This document shows positions 1 to 11,400 of a DNA stretch of 64,000 nt, one piece after another (within the stretch, counting starts at the first letter, position 1; every line of letters begins with the position of its first letter). This stretch comes from Alentia gelatinosa (lineage: Eukaryota; Annelida; Polychaeta; Phyllodocida; Polynoidae). Under the pieces are notes generated by a model that ran no database searches, had not been told where the DNA came from, and was given only the letters and a program-made list of their open reading frames with translations. The translations under genes were made by a program, and so were the position numbers. The DNA lies in assembly GCA_950022655.1 (NCBI GenBank), contig OX465579.1, positions 133,456,118-133,520,117 on the forward strand. The letters run 5' to 3'.

Positions 1-3000
1 GACTGTCAAACTAAGACGTCCTAACACTGAAGGGGATACTAATACAACAACGTAAGACTTCGCAGCAAGGTTTTGATTTAAAATTAGCCTGAGAATAATA
101 TCAGATCTAACCTAACTCATGTTAAATGCCATTAGAATATCAGAAAATCTGTGTGAACTCTGCAGTTACGACAATACCTTTGACGAATCTTTCTGTCTCT
201 GAAGCAAGACCTAGATCTAGTTTGATGACGTGGAGCGGTACTCAAGATCGTCTCCACAGTGATCGTAGTATAAGAGTTCAACGTGGTGATTTATATCAAC
301 AATCCAGCTTAAAGTTAAGAAGAATGGTCTACACAGATCAGTGTATCAAGTTTAACGTGGTAATTTCTAATATATAAATCCAAACGTAAGGCATACAAGG
401 TGCTATCCCAGTTGGTTTGGTAAAGTGACTTCCAAGTCACTGACTCTCACAGCTTCACGTGGGCTGATCCTTAAGTTTTGACATCGTGACTTCTATCGTT
501 GAATACCGCTGGCAGCATCTACGTGAATATCCGTTAAATATATGTCTCCTTCCATTCAGAGTAAGGCAAACAGATCGGCGTGGCTGAGGTTAATCCTCTG
601 GGCTTGTCTGTCGCAAATAGTAGCCTTCTCTCAGAGCGTGATATAGCCGAGAGGACATCAGAATACTGACCCATTTACGAGTTGCCTTAGTAACATACTT
701 ACATAGCTTGTTGATACGTTTAACGATGACGGAATAGAGGTTGGCAGGTGAAGTGATTATCCTAATCATCTTCTATACATTCACAACGAACTAATTAATA
801 TTCGTACAATTTTAAACATTAAGATTTAAATAACTTCAATGAAACCATCGTAAAATATATTTTTGTCATAACATGGAAGGATCAATCACCGCAGCGACGG
901 TCGCAGTGCCACGATCATAATTTCACCACTCGACTAGCACAACCAAATAGGGGGCGAACAAATGGCTAATTATGTATTCACGACTGGATATCGGTGAGTG
1001 TCTGATAATATATATATTTCATAATTTCCTAATGTGTTGGAGACAAGGGAGGCTAAGATATAAACGCCAACCAATTTCATACAATTGTTTTACGGTATAT
1101 GGAATCTCGTGACGTTTCTTGATGTGTCATATTAGGCACTGACAAAGACAAAGAGCATGTTCAAGATATGTTTCCCTAAACAATATCTCGAAAGTTTTAA
1201 TGCACTCTTTGTTGAAATACACTCTGCCTGCTTATTTCTTCATTTTCTAATACATTTCAACTCTCACGACGTCCCTTCATGTTTCTCCCGCTGCTTTGAT
1301 TCTCGCGTTTCAAAACTAAAAACGTGAGGCAAAATTAAAGGCAACAGTAATAAAATCTTCTTCAAACAAGATAAATAGTCCAGTAAAATCTCGAAGAAGT
1401 ACTCCTCCGTCCAGGGAGAACTGATATCACCATTAAGGCTATCTCATTTCCTGACAGACACTGGTGAAGCGTGATGGACCTGCAGTGCTTATTACGAGGG
1501 AAATACTGTGACAATTTGAGTCACTACAAATAATGGAACCGGGTAGGAAACCCTAACCCTGGCTACATTATGAAAAATTACTTTTGAAATCAATCTAAAA
1601 ACAATTATAGAGGGAGTTCGGTAAATATATTGCTTTCACTGTAGAAATACAATATGTCACACACAGATGTGACTATTCAACTACTAATAAATAAACCCCA
1701 ACAAGTATATTTTTTTATCCATGGATCAGAGCTGATTGGCTTTAACTATTCCATTTTATCATTTAGATATGCACTATTTCATGCAAGCACTTTTTTGGTA
1801 AAGCTTTTATTGCATTCGATTTTACATCGTTCTTCCGGGCAATAAGCATCGTAGAACAACTTTGCACGATAGATATGATAAAAATATAATAGACAGTATT
1901 TCTGTCTAGTGTGAACATGGCAAGAACTTTGTTGGAATCCTCGAATACTGGCGGTGGCTGCTGAATAATGCCTTATTCAACTGCAATTATCATCAAGATT
2001 TTGGATTCATGAAAGATCGCCCAGACAATTAAGCCCTTCTGAGACCGGATCCCGAGTGGCTTCAACTTTTCTGCAATTCTGACCGAGGTTAGATAGAAAT
2101 GCAAAACAATTGCATCAAAAGGTTAAGAATGAAATCAGTTTGAAATACGGCGATAGGCGAGACAAGGATCATGAACATCGAAACAAACTGGGGGTTGAAC
2201 ACTCTCAATACGAGGTCACAGTTATTGTTCCAATAAATGTGATGAACTAAGGCCCCCTCCCCCTGTCCCCAGTCCTGCGACTGATTGACACTTATCATGT
2301 TACCCAATTTTACCCAATTACCTAATTTTCCCAATTAGTATGTATCCTCCACTTGTCGTGCCAACAGATGCCTGTTCCCAATACCCTGTCACTGATATTA
2401 TCCTTTATATTCAGTTACCATGCGCAATTGATGAAGTCTGACAAAATGACAATTTTCATTGGTATATGATGCATCAGGGAAGATTTCTCGAGAACAAAAG
2501 TGAATGCAGTGTCTCTGTTAGACTGGCTCAGATCTTTGATTATGAGAATTATCAAGAATCAAATCGCCTTTGCAACATGTGGACCTTCCCTAATGTGGAC
2601 CTCCCCTATTGCTTCAAAGGCCCTGAATCCCGGCGAGGAAGGGTGGAGTAGTTGGAGGGGTAAGCCAGTCTATGTCTCTGTCACAAACCATCCATCTGCA
2701 GAGAGTTGTAGTTGCAGATAATAGCGTAGTCGCCATAGCCCAGTGTCACCTTGTCGCCAATATTGTTAGCGCCAATTATTGAACCAGACGTTATTAACAG
2801 GGCCATCTGAAACTATCTGTGCGTGTCCGGACACATTTCCCGCAAGCATTTAGATTCGAGACAGCCAAGGCGTCTTCCCATGATTCCCCTGAGAGGGGTC
2901 CGGAGCTCGCTTGTGGTTCCGGTGTCTGCTCGACTGTTTGTCTCAGTGAGCGCCGGGAGCTGAGGGGGCTGTCAAACATTTCTATTTTTGTTTAGATTTC

Positions 3001-4969
3001 GCCCGCCGCTATGGTTTCTCGACTCCCATGACTATTCTGGAAAAAAAACAACAGCCAGAGGCCCGGCTGAAAACTACTGATAATAACTCAGGCAAATATC
3101 TAGCCTCCTTTTTCACTTTCAAATTGGAATCTAATTCAGAAGATGATTAGAGTCAACGCATTAGTGTCTTCTTTTCAACTTAGCTGATTGTGATTATGTA
3201 CAACGGTTGAGTTTCTTTAAGAGTTTAATGCACTTAGTTTTGTTACTCAGAACAATAAATATGAATAGGTAAACTTTCGCGAAATAATTTCGTACAAATA
3301 TAGCGAGACAGTATAAGTGAAATTCTGAATAATAGGACTATGTGTGAGCTACAGGAACTCCATATATTCATTACTCAAAGAGCAAGAATGTGGAGATAAG
3401 AGAAATGTATTTGACGAAATATAACGAGCTATAACGATAACTTGCCAATAGTGAAATTTTCAGTCATTTACATGAGACCTTTATAAAAATCCGGGCTAAA
3501 GGTCTGCATACACAGGTCATATTGAAATAGCGAACGGAAGACACACACAAATAGAATACACATATTTGACTACTAAAGGTTTTCAACCTGGTCAAAAAGT
3601 AACGTGTCATATGGTACTTTTTATGATTTATGATGTGCACATAAATCAACTTCAGGGCGTCTACTTAGCCTGCAATCCACTTAAAATTTTAATGCAGCGT
3701 GGCTGACTTATCAGTCCTACACCCTTCTCCATCACTGCCAACTACTATCTTCGACATTCCCAAGTAACGACAGGTGTGCCTGCTGTATCAGATTTTAACA
3801 GCCACTCAAACTGTGATAGTTCACTTTGCTGAGCCAGCTGCACCGAGTGGGTGTCAGCAGACCAGAGAATGTGTTAGGAGATTTACAGTTGGAGGTCACG
3901 TAGGTCAGCAGCCATGTGAGGGTGTGTTCAGCAGGGTATGAAGAGCGCATGTCCGTCTCACACGCTTGTCGCCACTCAGGGCGCACGGAACCACAGCACA
4001 AAGGTGAAAGTTGTGACTGTAAGAAAAGACTGGCTGATTTCAGTAGAAGCAGTTCGGCCGAAGGGTATTTGGGCTGGGGCAAAGATTTGAGGGTTGTGGC
4101 CGAGGCTGGGAGCCTGGGGATTGTGATATGAGGATTGAGGTTTGGCAGATGGGAGGTGGGCGCTGGAGGCTGATGTTAATAGGCAGGGTGCCTGGAGTTG
4201 GTGCTAGGTGGTTGCATCACACTCCTAGAATAGATCCTGCCCTTGGCTTCCTGCACCCATTTTTATCTCTGCACCGACCTGTATGTTTGGGAAAAAATCT
4301 GCCCCAATCGCCAGTTTTCCACATATCCTAAATTCTTAGCGCCTTGGAAAGTAGTTTGTGTTCTACTTGTAAATAGAGATGCATATATCTATATGGCATA
4401 AAATATATACTAATTTTTGTTATTTGTATAAATAAATCGGACATAGTCTTAGTGATTACTTTCCTCAGTGGAAAGCAGCTCATGTGTTGTAGGGTTTTCT
4501 TTGAAAACATATCACAGGTACTCACTAGAAGAGGCAATCAACATAGACAGTGGTTTAGGGCTGAAGAAGAAGACTTGAAGCTCATTTAACACTCTCAGTT
4601 TTCAGAAATGTATGAGCTTTTTGAGTTGTATAACTTTTGACAATTACCCTTTTTTTAATCAAAAATGAAGTTTCTCTATGTGACGTCACTGGGTCGAGGG
4701 AGATATTAGTATGTGCCAGTGCTGCGAAAGACCTGCAGGTAGAATGGGGTTGTATGGACTGGAAAAGAGAAGATCTGTAGGGAATCGGAAGCCTAAGACC
4801 AGTCGGTTTAAAGTAAGATACCCGTTTACAAAGATCCAAATTCAGAGAATGATACTCAGACAAGCATCATTCCCAAATCGTTAAAATATAAATCATTAAT
4901 AGCACTCTCAAAGAATCTCAACGCAGTTTAAACTCAGACTTATTCGGATAAGATCAGATCATACCATGC
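1..4969. other. AT-rich gene-free stretch
   Basis: I see no coding exon, RNA gene or recognisable mobile element here. Open frames are short (under 100 codons) and look random. A short degenerate tandem of a TACCCAATT-like unit (about four copies) lies near 2298-2336, beside a C-rich patch at 2251-2270. Two GC-richer islands, at about 2800-3010 and 3790-4300, carry no motif I can name. Single exons of an intron-rich gene could be missed by eye. Confidence 0.5.
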
Positions 4970-4975
4970 TAATCT
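4970..4975. repeat. Left target-site duplication TAATCT of the MITE
   Basis: TAATCT abuts the left inverted repeat at 4976 and is repeated exactly at 5479-5484 after the right inverted repeat. That is what a staggered-cut DNA transposon insertion leaves. Confidence 0.6.
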
Positions 4976-5478
4976 CAGGGATGTCAGCAGCCCTTGAAGA
5001 AATTCCCCGAAGTAATTTGCTGAGATAACCACCCCCCCCCCTCTCCCACTCCCGCCTCCCGCCTCCCCAGTGTCCCCTGGTGAGTAGGACTAGTACTGCA
5101 GTCTGTGCTCTCCAAGCAGAACCCTATATTTTATGGGCTATTGATGCTAAACCAAATATGGGAATGGGCGATTGTAATATGAAGCTGGCTTCTGGTATTA
5201 TACCTATGCATTCAAAGTGGTTTGTATGGTAACAGTCCAAAGGTTTCAGGGATTTCAGGGATTTCCATCTATGCATTATCTGATGGCGGCTTGTCAGGGA
5301 AAACCCTGAAGATCTTCGAAGTAATAATGCAGACATTTACAGGGAAGGCAGGTATATGGGGTTCTAAAAACAATATGGGCTTGAAATTAACAGTTTTTAG
5401 TAAGGCTTTTGAATAGTAAGACAATATTTCTATGTTTTTCCATGATTTCAGGGATTTCCCTGAACTCTGACATCCCTG
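4976..5478. mobile_element. 503-bp MITE-like element, CAGGG-type inverted repeats, 6-bp target duplication
   Basis: The element begins CAGGGATGTCAG (4976-4987) and ends with the exact reverse complement, CTGACATCCCTG (5467-5478). The match continues less perfectly inwards for about 25 more bases. The flanks carry the same six bases, TAATCT, at 4970-4975 and 5479-5484. No transposase frame is present, so it is non-autonomous. CAGGG termini are typical of hAT-superfamily DNA transposons. Most hAT elements make 8-bp duplications, but groups with 5 or 6 bp are known, so I infer a hAT-like MITE. The interior holds repeated CAGGGATTTC motifs (about 5250-5270 and 5450-5460) and a C10 run (5032-5041). 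Confidence 0.7.
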
Positions 5479-5484
5479 TAATCT
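5479..5484. repeat. Right target-site duplication TAATCT of the MITE
   Basis: This is the partner of 4970-4975. It immediately follows the CTGACATCCCTG terminus. Confidence 0.6.
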
Positions 5485-6982
5485 GCAGGGCTGGAAAAAG
5501 ACAGAAACTCATAGATCGCCTAAGCTGAAGCCTTATGATCAGTTGTCGTATATGTGCATCTTTGTGATCGGGTATCTGTCATGTAAGTGGCGCACTTAAG
5601 CTCCTCCTTGTGACAGGCTGGAACTGAGATTGGCTAATTCGGGGGACTGTAGGCAATGGGTATTGGAATTGGGTATTTAGGCGGAAAGCTAGGGGTGGGC
5701 GAAGGTCCTGGGAGGTTGGACATTGGGCTAGGGCTAAGGGAATAAGACTGACGTTTGACGCATCTGGATGATCATAGACGTGAAGGCTAGGGACCTTGTG
5801 TTCTGGGCTGTAGGCTGAGGTTTTCGTTTATGGGCTGTGCGATTTAACATGAGGGTCGAATCCAAGCGCTGCCGGTGGCAAACAACGCGGTTGAGTTGCA
5901 ATTCCCCGTCGGGAGTCTATGTGGAAAACTGTCTGGCCCGACCTCCTGCCTTGGCCGTCTCTGTCGTTGAATAACCCTCCCCTAATCCATCCTCTACCCA
6001 CCCCCACCCCCATACCCACTAATGGCGTCTTTGTGACCGGGGGATCACCGTATGAACTCTAACGACTGGGCTAAGCCTGTGGAGATCTAACCCCCTGGCC
6101 GACTCCCCGAGATGCCCAGCTAAACTAATGATCATCTCATTATTCCCTTATTAACGCAGTAAGCCCATCACACACTGCTTCTAATAGCACCCGTCTTACT
6201 TATCTCACCTATGTGTGACTATTTAAACGGGATCTTATCTCACCATGATATTTATCGCGACATTAGTAACGTTCCATATGATGCAGAAGTAACTGTTTGA
6301 AGAATGGATGATATAAGTTAATCTAAAGAGTATAGACAATTAAGTTCATCGATGATTAATCATACCAACTCCATTTGGAAATAAATATGAACGGCTGGTC
6401 TAGATGATATCTAGAATATACCCAGTGCAAACTGAATCTATTGTTATACTTCATGCATGGCAAGGGCTTCCCCTGACTGTCACACTGTGAAATGTATTGT
6501 ATTGAGCTAAATAACACACGTCATATTGCATATGATGCGATGCGATGTGACGCGGTGAAACTCAACTCGTCATGCATTATCACCCCATGTCCTGTACTCA
6601 GTCTCCATCAGTCCACTTGTTATCCACTTGTCTCCTGTTGCCAAAAGTATTCAGAGCAGGTTTGAATCTCGAGAAGACTCGAGGCAACTAAAGAAGACTA
6701 CTGAAAACCAGCTGAACTGCGTTGCGTTTCTCCAATATGTGTCCGTGTCTAATTGGCTTTAGGAGCTGCCTTTTGATGACGTCTTGTTTTCTGTCTAGAT
6801 GTAAGGAGACACTCAGACATACAGAAGCACACGGTTTTCAGATGGTTTACTGACTAATTACTGAATCATACTTATATATCCTCCAGCCCCTACCACTGAT
6901 GGGATATGTGGACCGACCGTCGTTTGGGCCGGGGCTCACCTACCTAACACGTGAGGGGAGTTTACATTAGCTGCGATTTTGA
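5485..6982. other. Non-coding stretch left of the Ngaro element
   Basis: No gene is visible. GGTCGAATCC at 5849-5858 resembles an RNA polymerase III B box, but no A box lies at the right distance. A C-rich run (about 5979-6012) reads as a random minus-strand open frame. The last bases before 6983 (ending in TTTTGA) are the presumed 5' flank of the retrotransposon insertion. Confidence 0.5.
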
Positions 6983-7181
6983 GTAATGGGTAGCTCATGG
7001 CCCGTAGGGTCAGGAGCGGTCATTGCACCACCTAGCGCACTCCCTCCCTACTAGCGCACCCTGCGCGCCCCCGCGTGCGAGTCACGTGAACTAATAGGTC
7101 ACGTGACGAAGCACGCCCCCACGCTCTCTCTCATTCTGTTCCTGCGCTTCACTCCGCTCACACCTACAACCTTTTTTCTCC
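6983..7181 (+). repeat. A1, 5' split direct repeat of the Ngaro element
   Basis: 199 bp, identical to A2 (11966-12164) except A at 7106 versus G at 12089. It starts with the GTAATGG core and carries two CACGTG E-boxes (7083-7088 and 7100-7105). The second lies inside the perfect palindrome GTCACGTGAC (7098-7107). As the upstream end of the element it is the likely promoter region. Confidence 0.92.
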
Positions 7182-7288
7182 TTGGCTCTACGCTGTTCGC
7201 GGCACCGCATACTCCACGGGTATCGGTCCGAGGCCGTAAGGGCAAGAGTTTAAAAGTACGGGTTAGCAGGAAGACAGGTTCACGTGAA

Positions 7289-8443
7289 ATGCCGAAAACG
7301 CGAGCTGGACCGAGCACGTATCAGGCTCAGGAGGAATCTTCGGATTCGACCATGCGGCCTTCTGAGGACCACGTGGAATCGGCCTCGGAGGTCGGGAGCG
7401 TGAAAACCACCCGTCTCGTGGCCGTGGAGGTCGGCCTCGCAGCTATGAAAGAGGACGTGAAGACCCAGATCAGCGGTGTCCTGGCCGCCATCAACCGCCT
7501 AGCCGAGCAGAGGGCACCGGAGGCAGCGTCTCGACCGCCGACCGCTCAATCTGCCGCTGAGAGACGGACACAGGACTGGGCCGAGGACCAGGCGGCACGT
7601 GTTTTGCCCGCGCCGAGACAACTACGGGAGAGGTACGGGGCGGACTCGTACATCCAGCGCGAGCTCGACCGGGAGGCGATAAAACACGATAGGACGGCGG
7701 GTAAGCTGCATTCTGATTTAAATATCGCAAGGCTTACCAGCAAGCCGTATATGTTTATCGACCGTGAGGGGGTCTATACCCTTGTGCAGAAACTGGAGGT
7801 GAGGGGGTCCCTGGGACCCATGGAATACGTGAGCGCGTTCCTGGGACTACTGGGAGACCACAGAGCCGTAGAGCCCGAGGACAGGGACCACATGAGTAAA
7901 CATCTTCATCAGGTCTCCATCGATGCGCAGTCCCGGCCGTGGGCCGGCGTGAGGCGATGGAGCCAATTCATCTTCGATCAGGTCGAGACCGGGAGGATGA
8001 GCTGGTCGGACTACGCGCTCATACAGGAAGAGCGGGTCCGACTCGCGATGACGGCCGGGACTCAGACCGGGGGAGCGGATAGCGGAAGCAAGTCACGCTC
8101 GAGGGAATTGCCGTGTAGGCAATTTAATTCGGACCGGGGGTGTCGCCACAGGAGCTGGCACGAGGACGGGCCTATAAAATGGGTCCATATATGCTCGTAT
8201 TGCGATTCGGTGGGAAAGCAGTGCGGGCATTCACTCCATGCCTGTAACCGCAAGTTGGGTTACACCATGGGGTACGACAGTCAGCAAGCCCCCCAACCCC
8301 AAGCAGCACGGCGGGCGGGCCAGGTGGCGTACACCCCACAGGCCGGATACACGTTGAGGGCGGCCGACCCCGGACCGGATGCCCTGTACCAACACGGCGG
8401 TCAGCCGGCGGCAAAAAACGGGCACGGTGCGCCCCGCGAGTGA
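7289..8443 (+). CDS. Ngaro ORF1, Gag-like nucleic-acid-binding protein
   Basis: A 384-residue protein if it starts at the ATG at 7289. The frame is open back to 7103, but only with a GTG, which is unlikely as a eukaryotic start. It is the first ORF of the retrotransposon, in the position of Gag in DIRS-order elements, so it presumably packages element RNA. The first 100 residues are acidic, low in complexity and partly helical (about 45-75). The middle (about 130-260) is helical and may be the assembly domain. A Cys/His-rich zinc-binding region follows: C276, C285, H291, C302, C305, C312, H314/H317, C319. The C-terminal tail is rich in Gln, Ala and Gly. The TGA stop overlaps the ORF2 frame (GTGATC at 8440-8445), so ORF2 is probably reached by reinitiation or a -1 shift. 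I infer the Gag role from position and the Cys/His cluster. Confidence 0.8.
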   Translation: MPKTRAGPSTYQAQEESSDSTMRPSEDHVESASEVGSVKTTRLVAVEVGLAAMKEDVKTQISGVLAAINRLAEQRAPEAASRPPTAQSAAERRTQDWAEDQAARVLPAPRQLRERYGADSYIQRELDREAIKHDRTAGKLHSDLNIARLTSKPYMFIDREGVYTLVQKLEVRGSLGPMEYVSAFLGLLGDHRAVEPEDRDHMSKHLHQVSIDAQSRPWAGVRRWSQFIFDQVETGRMSWSDYALIQEERVRLAMTAGTQTGGADSGSKSRSRELPCRQFNSDRGCRHRSWHEDGPIKWVHICSYCDSVGKQCGHSLHACNRKLGYTMGYDSQQAPQPQAARRAGQVAYTPQAGYTLRAADPGPDALYQHGGQPAAKNGHGAPRE

Positions 8444-11400
8444 TCGGAGCGCACCCCAACACAGGATGCTCACGTGTAGGCAAGCCCCGGACCCCTGCGG
8501 ACACCGGATGCGGCACACGTGAGATCACACGACCGGTAACCCGTGTAACAACACCGGACAGGAAACGGCCGCCGGCCACGTGGGCCGAGGTGGTCAGTCG
8601 CTCCTGCCCGGATACACCCCCCTCTGGAGCACCCGCAACACGTGGGGTGGACGGGGGGCAGGCGACACGTGACGCCATAGCGACTGCGGCCGCCCCACCA
8701 CGTGAGGAGGGGGCGGTCGGCAACAACAACAACAACAACAACACGGTACCCCACGTGGCCGGCCCGGTGGGCGTCGGCCACCCGGGTCCACCCTCCGACA
8801 GCGTGGCCGGCCCCAGCGGCACGGCAGACCCCAGCACATTGGACTTCAAGGCACTGGAGGAGATCTGCCGCACGGGCATCGTGACCGCCGGGACTCGTAC
8901 GGACCCAGAGGCCTTTATGTTACATCGCCGCAAGCAGTGGCCGGAGATGGACGACAACGCTCCACCGGCGCACGGCCACATATACCGGGCCGTGCGGGCA
9001 ACCGGGCTCCCAAACGCCATGTGTAGCAAGATAACTCTACCCACGGACTTACGGCTACGGGCGTGGGAGAAGTACCTAACGGCGATGGAGGGGAAGCGGG
9101 AGCTGCTGGGGTTCATACGTTATGGATTCCCCCTCGGATACCTGGGACCCGCGACCGATACCCAGGGGGTCCCAAATCATCCCAGCGCGACGGCTTTTCC
9201 CACGGAGGTAGGCAAGTTTATCACTAAGGAGCTCTCCTTCTCAAATCTGCTCGGGCCGTTCGCCGAGGCCCCGTTCACTCCGTGGTGCCACGTCTCTCCG
9301 TTGATGTCGCGGGAGAAACGGGACTCCGATGCCCGGCGGGTGATAACGGATATGACCTTCCCCCGGGATCGGAGCGTCAACGCCTACGTGAGGAAGAACT
9401 CGGTGTACGGGGAGGAGAGGGAGCACACTCTCCCCACCATCGACGGTTTCGTCTCCCGTCTCCTGCGATCGGGTCCCTCGAGCTACATGGCCTCCATCGA
9501 CATCGCGAGGGCATATAAAAATTTCCGGTGTGACCCCCTCGACTGGCCCCTCCTGTGTTTCGCGTGGGACGGCGGGTACTACTGCGATACGGCGATGCCG
9601 TTCGGTGCCCGCGCGTCCTCGTATCACATGCAGTGTGTTGCAGATACGATAGTGGAGATCCTCGCCGGAAAGGGGGTGGAGGCGGCCATGTACCTCGACG
9701 ACCTGATCCTGCTATCGCCGTCAAAGGAGAAAGCCGCCGCCGACTTCGCGACCGCTAGGGAGCTCTTCCGCGAGCTAGGGCTGCCCGAGGCCCGGGAGAA
9801 AGCACAAGAACCGTCGCAGGTCGTCCGTTGGCTGGGCATCAACATCGACGCACGAAACATGACTCTGTCGGTGCCCGAGGACAAACTCCAGGACGTCCGC
9901 CAGCACGTCGCGGCCGTCGCACGGAAACGCTCGCTAACCAAGCGGCAACTCCAGTCGGTGCTGGGAAAAATCCTCCACGTGGCAAAGTGCTTCCGCCCGG
10001 CAAGACCCTTCGTAAGCAAGCTACTGGAGGCATTGCGTGGAATGTCCGGGTTTTACCTAAACATCTCCTCGGACATGCGGCAGGACCTCGACTGGTTCTC
10101 TAGGTTTGCGGAGGGTTGGAACGGGCGTGCCTTGATTCCCAGGGGCCCCCCGACGAAATGCATCACTGTTGACGCATGCCTCACCAGGGTCGGGGGCACC
10201 GACGGCCGCCTGGCCTACTCCGCCCAGGTGTGCCCGGTTGCCGACCCGGTGAATTGCATATCGGAACTGGAAGCCCTCAACACGATATACGCCCTCAACA
10301 CGTTCCTGACCGACCGGGACCGGGGGACGCGGGTTGAGGTCTTCTGCGACAACATGGGAACCGTCCAGGCACTAACATCGGGGCGGGCACGGAACAAGGT
10401 GCTGGCGGAGTGTGCCCGCCAAGCCTGGATGGTACAAGCGAGGCTCCAGGTCGAGCTGGTATACACGCACATCCCGGGGATCCTCAACTCGGTCGCGGAT
10501 GCCCTCAGCCGGTTGCACCTCACCTCCAGTGACTATTCTAAAGCTGCTTTTTACATGTCCTCTCTTAACCTCAGAGCTGTCGCTCCATGTAACCACGCCT
10601 CATTTGTGCCTATCCTCCGGCTTTACTGCAGATCCGGCGCTACGCTGTCTCCAACAGAGGGCATCTGCGCGGCAGGCCGCGGCGCGTGCCCCCGGCACGG
10701 TCGCCAACCAGCGAAGCGCAGTAACTACATACCTAGCGTTCTGCCGGAGGATGGGCGTGGACCCCCAGCAGCCGACCGTCAGCCTACTCACCGCGTACCT
10801 GGAGTACGTCCGGGACCACGCCCCCTCACCAGCGACCGTAGCCAACCATCTGTCTCACCTACGGTCGCACCTACGGCTGTCAGGAGGGAACATCGCGGCA
10901 ACGGAGGACGCCCGCGTCAAGCGGGCACTGGACGCAATGAAGAGGGACAAGGCCTACCAGCCAAACGTGAAGCCTCCTATACCTATGGAGGCCCTCAGAG
11001 GCGTCCTCGGCGGACTCACGGCCACGCCCCTCGACCAGTCGCGGCGTGCCTCCTCATGTTCTTCGCGGCCCTGCGGCAGAGCGAAGTCGCGCCGCCAACC
11101 GTCAAAAGCTTCGATCCGGTCCGGCATCTCACACGAGGAGACGTGAGGGTCACTTCTACTCACGTCGACGTGAGGATCAAGGCTGCAAAGAACCTCCAGT
11201 GTGTTGGAGAAGAGAAACGCGTATCTCTGCAGCCCTCCCCGGACCGGATGTCGTGCCTGCTGCGGGCAGTGAGAGCGATGATCGCGGCCGTTCCCACGAC
11301 CAACGACCGCGAGCCCTTCCTCATGAACGAGGATCGCTCCCCCATCACGACTCGATGTCTCGCTAAAGAGTGGGACCGTCTCATCGCGCTGGCAGGGATA

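Noticed and set aside
7103..7288. Upstream extension of Ngaro ORF1 from GTG at 7103
   Set aside because: GTG is not a normal eukaryotic start, and most of this extension lies inside the A1 terminal repeat. The ATG at 7289 is more likely.
8172..9116. 314-codon minus-strand open frame opposite Ngaro ORF2
   Set aside because: It is antisense to well-supported RT ORF sequence. GC-rich codon bias keeps the opposite strand open, and the peptide is low-complexity Arg/Pro/Gly/Ser.
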